Assembly: GCA_900756495.1 (NCBI GenBank)
Contig: CAAEKI010000087.1
Span: 1 to 13,311 of the forward strand
Source of the DNA: an uncultured Oscillospiraceae bacterium
Lineage (GTDB): Bacteria; Bacillota; Clostridia; Oscillospirales; Oscillospiraceae
Length of the DNA stretch: 13,311 bases
Direction of reading: 5' to 3'
Position numbers and translations under genes: made by a program. Positions 7,876-13,311 of this stretch are shown one piece after another (position 1 is the stretch's first letter; every line of letters begins with the position of its first letter). A model generated the notes under the pieces. That model saw only the letters and a list, made by a program, of their open reading frames with translations. It had not been told where the DNA came from and ran no database searches.

Positions 7876-7902
7876 TTATTAAGACGAGGAGGTATATAGC
7901 AC

Positions 7903-8169
7903 ATGACAAATGGGCGAATTGCAGCGATTTTTGCAGGAGGAGTTCTGCTGGGGACCGCCGGGTTGAAGCTGCTGACCAGTCGGGATGCAAAGAAGGTATA
8001 CACACATGCCGCCGCCGCCGCTCTGAGGGCGAAGGAGAGCATGATGACCTCCGTTACACGGGTACAGGAGGCGGCGGGGGATATTTTGGCCGACGCCAAG
8101 GACATCAACGAAGCGCGAGCCAGGGCTGAGGCCGGGGAGACTGTGGAGAATACCGCCGCTGAGGCCTGA
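7903..8169 (+). CDS. Small single-pass membrane protein linked to metal ATPase (DUF6110-like)
   Basis: An 88-residue protein with a glycine-rich hydrophobic helix near the N-terminus (about 6-25, AAIFAGGVLLGTAG). Next is the conserved-looking segment LTSRDAKKVYTHAAAAALRAKE (24-45) and an amphipathic, charged, probably helical tail (48-88). From memory this fits the family DUF6110, whose members occur beside heavy-metal P-type ATPases in Clostridia; the family assignment should be verified. GAGGAGG lies 10 nt before the ATG. The gene is 27 bp downstream of the micropeptide and 66 bp before the ATPase, with an intrinsic terminator in that gap. The function is unknown; a membrane-anchored helper or metal-trafficking partner of the ATPase is an inference from gene order. 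No cysteine is present and only one histidine, so a classical metallochaperone is unlikely. Confidence 0.8.
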   Translation: MTNGRIAAIFAGGVLLGTAGLKLLTSRDAKKVYTHAAAAALRAKESMMTSVTRVQEAAGDILADAKDINEARARAEAGETVENTAAEA

Positions 8170-8177
8170 GCAACATT

Positions 8178-8221
8178 GGAAACAGCCGCGCCGTAAGGGG
8201 CGGCTGTTTCCTGCATTTTTT
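8178..8221 (+). terminator. Strong intrinsic terminator or attenuator just ahead of the ATPase gene
   Basis: Perfect 12-bp arms 8178-8189 and 8200-8211 (GGAAACAGCCGC and its complement) can extend past one mismatch with two more GC pairs, closing on a GTAA tetraloop. TGCA then T6 (8216-8221) follows. The T-run ends only 14 bp before the ATPase ATG and abuts its ribosome binding site (AGGAGAG). It should end most transcripts after the two small genes and let a fraction read through into the ATPase. Confidence 0.85.
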
Positions 8222-8235
8222 AGGAGAGAGAAGCT

Positions 8236-10317
8236 ATGAAATGTGTCATTTTACATGAGAGCAGCGGCCGCATCCGGGTTCGAATGGCTCAGAGCAGGAT
8301 GACCCTCCGCCAAGCCGATCTGCTGGAGGCCTATTTGGAGCGGCAGGAGGGGGTCCGCGCCGCCAAGGTTTATGAGCGCACCGGCGATGCGGTTATCCGC
8401 TATACCGGAAGGCGGGAAGGCGTGATTGCCGCTTTGGCACGTTTTTCCTATGCGGATTCATCGTTGAAGGAGTTGGACACTGTACACAGCAGCAGGGAGC
8501 TGAACCGGCAGTTCCAGGACAAGCTTGTGGGGATGGTGGCCGGGCGGATTCTTCGCCGGCTGTTTCTGCCCGCTCCCCTGCGGATGGCATGGGCGGTGTT
8601 CCGGGCAGTGCCCTACCTGATTAGGGGAGTGCGGTGCCTGTTGAAAGGACGGCTTCGTGTCGAGGTGTTGGATGCCATCTCTATTGGAGTTTCTCTGGTC
8701 CGCGGAGATTTTGGAACAGCCTCTTCAGTGATGTTTCTGCTGCGGATAGGGGAGCTGCTGGAGGAGTGGACGCATAAAAAATCGGTGGAGAATCTGGCGC
8801 GGAGTATGGCGCTGAATGTGGACCGGGTGTGGCTTCGGACCAGAGAGGGAGAGGCGCTGGTCTCCGTCAGCCAGGTGGAGGCGGGAGATCTGATTTTGGT
8901 GCGTACCGGCGGTCTCATCCCGCTGGATGGCCGGGTAGCCGAAGGGGAGGCTATGGTCAATCAGGCATCGCTCACCGGCGAGTCTGCCCCTGTGCCCAAA
9001 CGGCCGGACAGTTTGGTCTACGCCGGTACTGTTGTGGAGGAGGGAGAGTGCGTAATCCGGGTGGAATCCCGGCCCGGCGACAGCCGGTATGACCGGATTG
9101 TCTCCATGATCGAGGAGTCGGAGCGGCTGAAGTCGGCCAGTGAGAACCGGGCGGCCTGGCTGGCAGACAAGTTGGTGCCATATTCTCTGCTGGGTACTGC
9201 CGTGACCTGGCTGCTGACGCGCAACGCGACGCGGGCCATCTCCATTCTCATGGTAGATTTCTCCTGCGCCCTGAAACTGGCTATGCCTCTGGCGGTTCTG
9301 TCCGCTATGGGTGAGGCCGGTAGAAACCGCATCACTGTCAAGGGAGGAAAATATCTGGAAGCGGTGGCCAGGGCCGACACAGTTGTATTTGATAAAACAG
9401 GAACACTGACCAGGGCCTGTCCCACTGTGGTGGAGGTGGTGCCCTTCGACGGCCGGGAGGCCGACGAGATGCTGCGCCTGGCCGCCTGCTTGGAGGAGCA
9501 TTATCCCCACTCCATGGCCAACGCCGTGGTACGCGCCGCAAAGGAACAGAATTTGGCCCACGAGGAGATGCACGCCGACGTAGAGTACCTGGTGGCCCAC
9601 GGAATTGCCAGCCGGGTGGGAGGTGAGCGCGTCGTCATTGGCAGCCAGCACTTTGTCTTTGAGGATGAGGGCTGTGCCGTACCTGAGGGAGAGATGGAGA
9701 AGTTTGAGCGACTTCCCAATCAGTACTCCCATCTCTATTTGGCTGTGGGCGGGCGCCTTGCCGCCGTTATCTGTGTGGCCGATCCGCTGCGGCCGGAGGC
9801 CGCCGCCGTTGTCAATACACTCCGTGGGCTCGGAGTTTCTAAGGTAGTGATGATGACTGGAGACAGCGCACGCACTGCCGCCGCCATTGCCGCCCAAGTT
9901 GGTGTAGATGAGTACCGGGCCGAGGTGCTGCCCGAGGATAAGGCGGCGTTTGTAAAATCTGAGCGGGCGGCAGGACGGACAGTTGTCATGATCGGAGACG
10001 GCATCAACGACTCCCCTGCCCTCTCGGCCGCCGATGTGGGTATCGCCATCAGTGATGGAGCCGCCATCGCCCGGGAGATCGCGGATATCACCATTGCCGC
10101 TGACGATCTCTTTGAGCTGGGTACACTCAAGCTGCTGGCCAATGCCCTGATGCGGCGAATAGACGGAAATTACCGGTTTGTCTTGGGTTTTAATGGAGGT
10201 TTGATTCTCCTGGGGGCACTGGGCGCGTTGCCGCCCGCCACATCAGCCCTGCTGCACAACCTTTCTACACTGGCGGTAAGCTTAAAGAGCATGACCAATT
10301 TGTTGGAAGAGGCGTGA
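8236..10317 (+). CDS. Heavy-metal-transporting P1B-like ATPase with non-CPC transport motif
   Basis: A 693-residue P-type ATPase. Residues 1-70 form an HMA-like fold (SSGRIRVR start) without CxxC. Predicted membrane helices lie at about 114-175, two more at about 312-356, and a final pair at about 648-688. The actuator loop has TGES (247-250). The catalytic loop has DKTGT with phosphorylated Asp386, an HP-like motif YPHS (423-426), TGD (541-543) and GDGIND (587-592). In the transport helix the usual CPC/SPC is replaced by SCALKLAMP (343-351). That rules out a standard copper or zinc/cadmium signature and fits the CtpC-like group, for which manganese or related divalent metals have been proposed; the substrate here is unproven. 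AGGAGAG lies about 9 nt before the ATG. It is the third gene of the module and may depend on read-through of the preceding terminator, since I see no separate promoter. Confidence 0.93.
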   Translation: MKCVILHESSGRIRVRMAQSRMTLRQADLLEAYLERQEGVRAAKVYERTGDAVIRYTGRREGVIAALARFSYADSSLKELDTVHSSRELNRQFQDKLVGMVAGRILRRLFLPAPLRMAWAVFRAVPYLIRGVRCLLKGRLRVEVLDAISIGVSLVRGDFGTASSVMFLLRIGELLEEWTHKKSVENLARSMALNVDRVWLRTREGEALVSVSQVEAGDLILVRTGGLIPLDGRVAEGEAMVNQASLTGESAPVPKRPDSLVYAGTVVEEGECVIRVESRPGDSRYDRIVSMIEESERLKSASENRAAWLADKLVPYSLLGTAVTWLLTRNATRAISILMVDFSCALKLAMPLAVLSAMGEAGRNRITVKGGKYLEAVARADTVVFDKTGTLTRACPTVVEVVPFDGREADEMLRLAACLEEHYPHSMANAVVRAAKEQNLAHEEMHADVEYLVAHGIASRVGGERVVIGSQHFVFEDEGCAVPEGEMEKFERLPNQYSHLYLAVGGRLAAVICVADPLRPEAAAVVNTLRGLGVSKVVMMTGDSARTAAAIAAQVGVDEYRAEVLPEDKAAFVKSERAAGRTVVMIGDGINDSPALSAADVGIAISDGAAIAREIADITIAADDLFELGTLKLLANALMRRIDGNYRFVLGFNGGLILLGALGALPPATSALLHNLSTLAVSLKSMTNLLEEA

Positions 10318-10337
10318 AAAGAGCCCGGCGGGGACAT

Positions 10338-10382
10338 GGCGCGCAGCAAAAAGCAGGTTGATTTTTGCTGCGCGCCCGTTTT
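10338..10382 (+). terminator. Intrinsic terminator after the ATPase gene
   Basis: Perfect 15-bp arms 10338-10352 (GGCGCGCAGCAAAAA) and 10362-10376 enclose a 9-nt loop and are followed by CG and T4. It lies 20 bp after the ATPase stop. The following gene is convergent; on the minus strand there is no T-run after the stem. The rest of the gap to 10488 shows no gene or clear site. Confidence 0.85.
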
Positions 10383-10488
10383 GCTGCTCCAGCGCCCTCT
10401 TTCAGCCGGCAGATGAGGGCTGCAGGTGTCCCAAATGAAGTACAGCTATCTGCGCTACCGCCGCAAAGTTGCAGGATAAAAGGCGGAT

Positions 10489-11016
10489 CTAGCTCACGCG
10501 GGTATGGGGGAGAGAGGAAGGCGCTTGGCTGACAGGGAGGACGAGGACCTCTTCGGACGGAACCAGAAGAGGAATCAAGTGCAGGAGTTCAGCGGCGGCA
10601 CACAGCTTGTCTGCAGTGCTTACCACCAACGCCTCCCAGCAGTGATAAGTTTTTGTAGGTGTCAGAGGAAACATATGCGAACGGATGATATCAGCCTCTT
10701 TCCAATTTAAAAGGAAGCGGTTCATGGCGTTGCGCAGCGCGGCCGCGGGATGGGAAAATAGGTGGCGCAGGCTGTGGCGGCTGCGCCAATTATAGAGATA
10801 GAGGTCGTGAAGAAGGCCGCCCCGGGCAGCGGAGCGGGCGTCCAATCCCAGACAGCGGCAGAGACGGAAACTGACATAGGAGACCAGCACGGAGTGCTGA
10901 TAGCAGCTTACGCCTGGGGAGTGCTGAGGCAGCAGCCGCATGGACTGAACGGCGGCATCTGAGAGCAGATCCTCTACGCAGACTATATAGGCATCTTTCT
11001 CTTTAAAATTCCACAT
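10489..11016 (-). CDS. HD-domain phosphohydrolase family protein
   Basis: A 175-residue protein with a complete set of HD-superfamily metal ligands in order: His41 (YQHSVLVSY), His70-Asp71 (LLHDLYLYNW), His89 (FSHPAAALRNA), His114 (IIRSHMFPLT) and Asp136 (STADKLCA). HD proteins are metal-dependent phosphohydrolases, often acting on nucleotides or phosphoesters. The spaced extra histidines resemble the longer HD subgroup with a dinuclear centre, but the substrate is not evident. No signal peptide or membrane helix is seen, so it is likely cytosolic. AAGGAG lies 8 nt before the ATG, which fixes the start. The C-terminal 25 residues are poorly structured and proline/serine-rich. It is monocistronic and divergent from the two-component genes, sharing the 461-bp intergenic region with them. 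Confidence 0.85.
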   Translation of the reverse strand: MWNFKEKDAYIVCVEDLLSDAAVQSMRLLPQHSPGVSCYQHSVLVSYVSFRLCRCLGLDARSAARGGLLHDLYLYNWRSRHSLRHLFSHPAAALRNAMNRFLLNWKEADIIRSHMFPLTPTKTYHCWEALVVSTADKLCAAAELLHLIPLLVPSEEVLVLPVSQAPSSLPHTRVS

Positions 11017-11055
11017 GTTGGATGCTCCTTACCAAAGTTGTTTGCTTTGTGTATC

Positions 11056-11128
11056 AGTATACCGCACCAAACGGAAGAAACCACAGAGAAAACATTATAA
11101 TTTGGTAAAGATTTTCTGAAGAAACCAC
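11056..11128 (-). promoter_or_regulatory. Possible tandem promoters of the HD gene with an 11-bp direct repeat
   Basis: On the minus strand TATACT (11056-11061) and a perfect TATAAT (11094-11099) are candidate -10 elements 40-80 bp before the HD gene; neither has a good -35. The 11-bp direct repeat GAAGAAACCAC (plus-strand 11074-11084 and 11118-11128, 44 bp apart) overlaps the -35 position of each. This suggests regulator binding sites at weak, activator-dependent promoters. Confidence 0.35.
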
Positions 11129-11339
11129 GGCAAAGAGTGAAAAGGTATCCTTGCCGGAGAAAACGGTGCCGCTTGGTTCTGTCCTGCGTTATAATTTGGT
11201 TTGTAAGGACAAGAGGTGTCCATGGCGAGGAAAACACCGGTGTTTCGTATTTTGCCGGGTTTTCCGGCGTGTCAGGCCCGGCAAAGTGGGACAGGCGCTC
11301 TGCTTGGACCACAAGGGAAGGGCAAAACGCACTTTGCCG
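11128..11339. other. Structured intergenic region with nested, mutually exclusive inverted repeats
   Basis: This part of the 461-bp gene-free stretch 11017-11477 holds several complementary segments: CGGCAA/TTGCCG (11128-11133, 11151-11156); GGACA/TGTCC (11207-11211, 11217-11221); the 14-bp palindrome AAACACCGGTGTTT (11232-11245); TTTGCCGGG/CCCGGCAAA (11251-11259, 11277-11285); and CGGCAAAGTG/CACTTTGCCG (11279-11288, 11330-11339). The last two share 11279-11285 and cannot form together. No convincing coding frame is present. A TATAAT at 11190-11195 lacks a -35. It could be a non-coding RNA, a leader on either strand, or a repeat element. Confidence 0.45.
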
Positions 11340-11436
11340 CCGTCGCCAATGATGCCAACCGCGTGAAATTTAACCGCACTGCTCGTATCTTGTTGCGCTG
11401 AGTTTATATCCAGTTTAATTCTCTTCTGTCGCCCTG

Positions 11437-11445
11437 TGCTATAAT
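11437..11445 (+). promoter_or_regulatory. Extended -10 promoter of the two-component genes
   Basis: TGC directly precedes a perfect TATAAT (11440-11445), giving an extended -10. No good -35 is seen at 17 bp. The predicted start near 11452 gives a leader of about 26 nt to the kinase GTG. Confidence 0.6.
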
Positions 11446-11477
11446 ATTTCCATTCAAGTCGCGCGAGGTGACGGGGT

Positions 11478-12947
11478 GTGACGATAAAAAAGCGGCTGGC
11501 GCGCTCCAACCTGCTGATGATTCTTCTTCCAGTGTGCATCACCGGGGCCATGGCCGCGGGGTGTCTGGGCCTGGTCTGGTACGGCGTTGTCCATGGGGGC
11601 GGCCTGGGATTTGAGGACAGCGAGGACTTTCTCCGGGCCAGTGGCGGCGCGGCGGTGCTGGTGGCCGAAGCGCTGGAAGCCGGGCCGGAAGAGCGTCTGG
11701 GGCGTCTGGAGGCCTTGGGAAGTGTCCTGGATGAGGGTTCCATGTCCCTGACGGTGCTGGAGCGGGGAAAGCCATTCTATCAACACGGCGCTCCCCTGGA
11801 GGCGGGGGATCCGCTCCTGCGGGCGGCGGAGGTCCTGGGCGGCGAGGGGACTGTGGCCGGCGGAGCGCGGTATCTGACGGCCCGCCGGGTTGAACTGGAC
11901 GGGAGCAGCTATCAGATCTATCTGTCCTGCACCGGAGGACAAACCTCTTACCACGCCCTGAAGGTGTTGCTGGCGGCTGCCGCTGTGGTGCTGGCCTTCA
12001 CCATTTTTCTGTCCGTTCTGTTGACCAACTGGTTCCTGATCCGCTCTGTATTTCAAAAGATCGAAGGGCCGCTGGACCTCTTGGCCACGGGAGTGGCGGA
12101 GATCAGCGCCGGCAATCTGGACTGTCAGATCCACTATGGCGGGAAGGAAGAGTTCGCCCCCATCTGTCGGCAGTTTAACGAGATGGCGGTGCGGCTGAAG
12201 CATTCCGTGGAGGTGACACAGCGGCACGAGAACAGCCGAAAGGAGCTGATGGCCGGTATCTCCCACGACCTGCGCTCCCCTCTGACCTCCATTCAGGCCT
12301 ATGTGGAGGGCCTGCTGGACGGCGTAGCGGATACCGGGGAAAAGCGGCGGGCCTATCTGCTGACCATCCGGGACAAGGCGGAGGATATCAGCCGCATGGT
12401 TTCACAAATTTTCCTCTACTCCAAAATGGAGCTGGAGGACTATCCCGTCCACCTGCAGACGATCCGGCTGGACGCGCTGCTCCAGACCTTCCTGCGCGGC
12501 GCGCAGGCGGAATATACGGCGAGGGGCCTGACCGTTACGGCGGAACCTCTGCCGGCTGTGAGCGCCGCCGCCGATCCGGAGCTCCTGCGGCGGGTTCTCT
12601 CCAACATTCTGGACAACAGCGCCAAGTATAAAACAGCGGAGGCGGGCACCCTGCGCCTTCGGCTGGAGGACATGGGCGCGGACTGCCGCCTGACGCTGAC
12701 CGACGACGGCCCCGGCGTATCGGAGGAGGCGCTGTCCAGGCTGTTTGATATCTTTTACCGCGGCGATCCGTCCCGGGGATGTCCCGGACAGGGCAGCGGC
12801 CTGGGCCTCTCCATCGCGGCCAGGGCCGTGGCCCGTATGGGCGGCTCCATCGCCGCGCGCCATGCACAGCCCCACGGTCTGACCATTCAAATCACGCTGC
12901 CCAAGGAGGCGCAGAGCTATGCGGAAGATTCTGATTGTGGAAGATGA
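11478..12947 (+). CDS. Membrane sensor histidine kinase (HAMP-HisKA-HATPase)
   Basis: A 489-residue two-component sensor. TM1 is at about 12-37, an extracytoplasmic sensing region at about 38-158, and TM2 at about 160-188. A HAMP linker at about 189-245 is followed by HisKA with phosphoacceptor His263 in SHDLRSPLTSI. The ATPase domain has N-box SNILDNSAKY (375-384), G1 DDGPG (409-413), F-box LFDIFYRGD (422-430) and G2 GQGSGLGLS (437-445). The role is to sense an unknown envelope or extracellular signal and phosphorylate the adjacent regulator. The start is GTG at 11478, with GAGGTG 7 nt upstream. The gene overlaps the regulator start by 29 bp, implying translational coupling. The kinase precedes the regulator, opposite to the commoner order. 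The coding sequence looks more GC-rich than the genes to the left. The sensing region matches no domain I recognise. Confidence 0.92.
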   Translation: MTIKKRLARSNLLMILLPVCITGAMAAGCLGLVWYGVVHGGGLGFEDSEDFLRASGGAAVLVAEALEAGPEERLGRLEALGSVLDEGSMSLTVLERGKPFYQHGAPLEAGDPLLRAAEVLGGEGTVAGGARYLTARRVELDGSSYQIYLSCTGGQTSYHALKVLLAAAAVVLAFTIFLSVLLTNWFLIRSVFQKIEGPLDLLATGVAEISAGNLDCQIHYGGKEEFAPICRQFNEMAVRLKHSVEVTQRHENSRKELMAGISHDLRSPLTSIQAYVEGLLDGVADTGEKRRAYLLTIRDKAEDISRMVSQIFLYSKMELEDYPVHLQTIRLDALLQTFLRGAQAEYTARGLTVTAEPLPAVSAAADPELLRRVLSNILDNSAKYKTAEAGTLRLRLEDMGADCRLTLTDDGPGVSEEALSRLFDIFYRGDPSRGCPGQGSGLGLSIAARAVARMGGSIAARHAQPHGLTIQITLPKEAQSYAEDSDCGR

Positions 12948-13311
12948 TACAGCCATTGCCGCCATTGAGCGGGACTACCTGGAGATCGACGGCTTTGATG
13001 TGGAGATCGCTCCGGACGGCATAACCGGGCTGGAGCGGGGACTGAGCGGCGCGTTCGATCTGATCCTGCTGGATCTGATGCTGCCGGGACTGGACGGCTT
13101 CACCGTGTGCCGGAAGCTCCGGGAGCAGGTGGATGTCCCGATTCTCATGGTTACCGCCCGGCAGGAGGACATTGATAAGATTCGCGGACTGGGCCTGGGG
13201 GCGGACGACTACATTGAAAAGCCCTTTTCGCCCAGCGTGCTGGCGGCCCGTGTCAAGGCCCATCTGGCCCGGTATCAGCGGCTCGCCGGGCCGGAGAAGC
13301 GGAAGGCGGAG
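12919..13311 (+). CDS. Response regulator, receiver domain (3' end outside the window)
   Basis: The first 131 residues of a response regulator run off the window end. The receiver domain is complete: acidic pocket Glu8-Asp9-Asp10 (ILIVEDD), phosphoacceptor Asp52 in LILLDLMLPG, Thr79 (MVTA), and Lys101 in IEKPFSP. The Lys-Pro-Phe and A-x-V-K-A-H-L ending is typical of the OmpR/PhoB family, so a winged-helix DNA-binding domain probably follows beyond 13311 (inference). The ATG at 12919 has AAGGAGG with 9-nt spacing inside the kinase gene and overlaps its last 29 bp in another frame. It is the probable partner of the upstream kinase, receiving its phosphoryl group and controlling transcription. 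The incomplete frame is easy to miss because no stop codon falls in the window. Confidence 0.92.
   Translation, partial: MRKILIVEDDTAIAAIERDYLEIDGFDVEIAPDGITGLERGLSGAFDLILLDLMLPGLDGFTVCRKLREQVDVPILMVTARQEDIDKIRGLGLGADDYIEKPFSPSVLAARVKAHLARYQRLAGPEKRKAE

Noticed and set aside
8725..9897. A 390-codon open frame on the minus strand
   Set aside because: It is a mirror of the ATPase catalytic region, with no start signal or recognisable protein features.
10435..10479. A 14-codon frame starting MKYSYLRYRRKVAG
   Set aside because: It has no adequate ribosome binding site or promoter, lies after a terminator, and is too short to judge.
11190..11195. A perfect TATAAT on the plus strand
   Set aside because: No -35 at 16-18 bp and no TG extension; not called as a promoter, though it might drive an RNA through the structured region.
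11151..11366. Overlapping short frames (60-71 codons) in the 461-bp intergenic region
   Set aside because: They lack ribosome binding sites, overlap each other in three frames and coincide with inverted repeats; RNA or DNA structure explains the region better.
11454..12266. A 270-codon open frame on the minus strand
   Set aside because: It is antisense to the histidine kinase and has Gln/His-rich shadow composition.

Overview
The window looks like a chromosomal segment from a gut-type Clostridia bacterium, most likely in or near the Oscillospiraceae. This is inferred from moderately high GC, strong AGGAGG-type ribosome binding sites, sigma-A promoters, a Spo0A-type DNA-binding domain, an S-layer (SLH) anchored protein and a characteristic metal-ATPase cluster. 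I see no mobile element, CRISPR array, tRNA or rRNA.

Layout. From the left, an EF-G-like translation GTPase (minus strand) has a clear promoter. Behind it, also on the minus strand, is a 114-residue protein that is just a Spo0A C-terminal DNA-binding domain. Diverging from that pair on the plus strand is a large secreted M16C zinc metallopeptidase of the PreP/insulinase type with C-terminal SLH repeats. It converges on a cytosolic transglutaminase-like protein (minus strand), and a perfect 17-bp inverted repeat separates the two.

The centre (about 7.73-10.38 kb) is a plus-strand metal-transport module. It runs: sigma-A promoter, a 26-residue hydrophobic micropeptide missing from a simple ORF scan, an 88-residue single-pass membrane protein, a strong intrinsic terminator only 14 bp before the next gene, and a P1B-like heavy-metal ATPase. 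The ATPase has no CPC motif in its transport helix and a metal-ligand-free HMA-like N-terminus. A second strong terminator closes the module. The two small proteins may be accessory subunits or regulators of the pump.

The right part holds a small HD-domain phosphohydrolase (minus strand). A 461-bp gene-free region follows, with nested and mutually exclusive inverted repeats and an 11-bp direct repeat. Then comes a plus-strand two-component pair: a HAMP/HisKA sensor kinase with its own extended -10 promoter, followed by an overlapping response regulator that runs off the window. The two-component genes look more GC-rich than the rest.

The strongest candidates for something under-described are the micropeptide/small membrane protein/ATPase module with its internal terminator, the orphan Spo0A DNA-binding domain, and the structured intergenic region near 11.1-11.35 kb.
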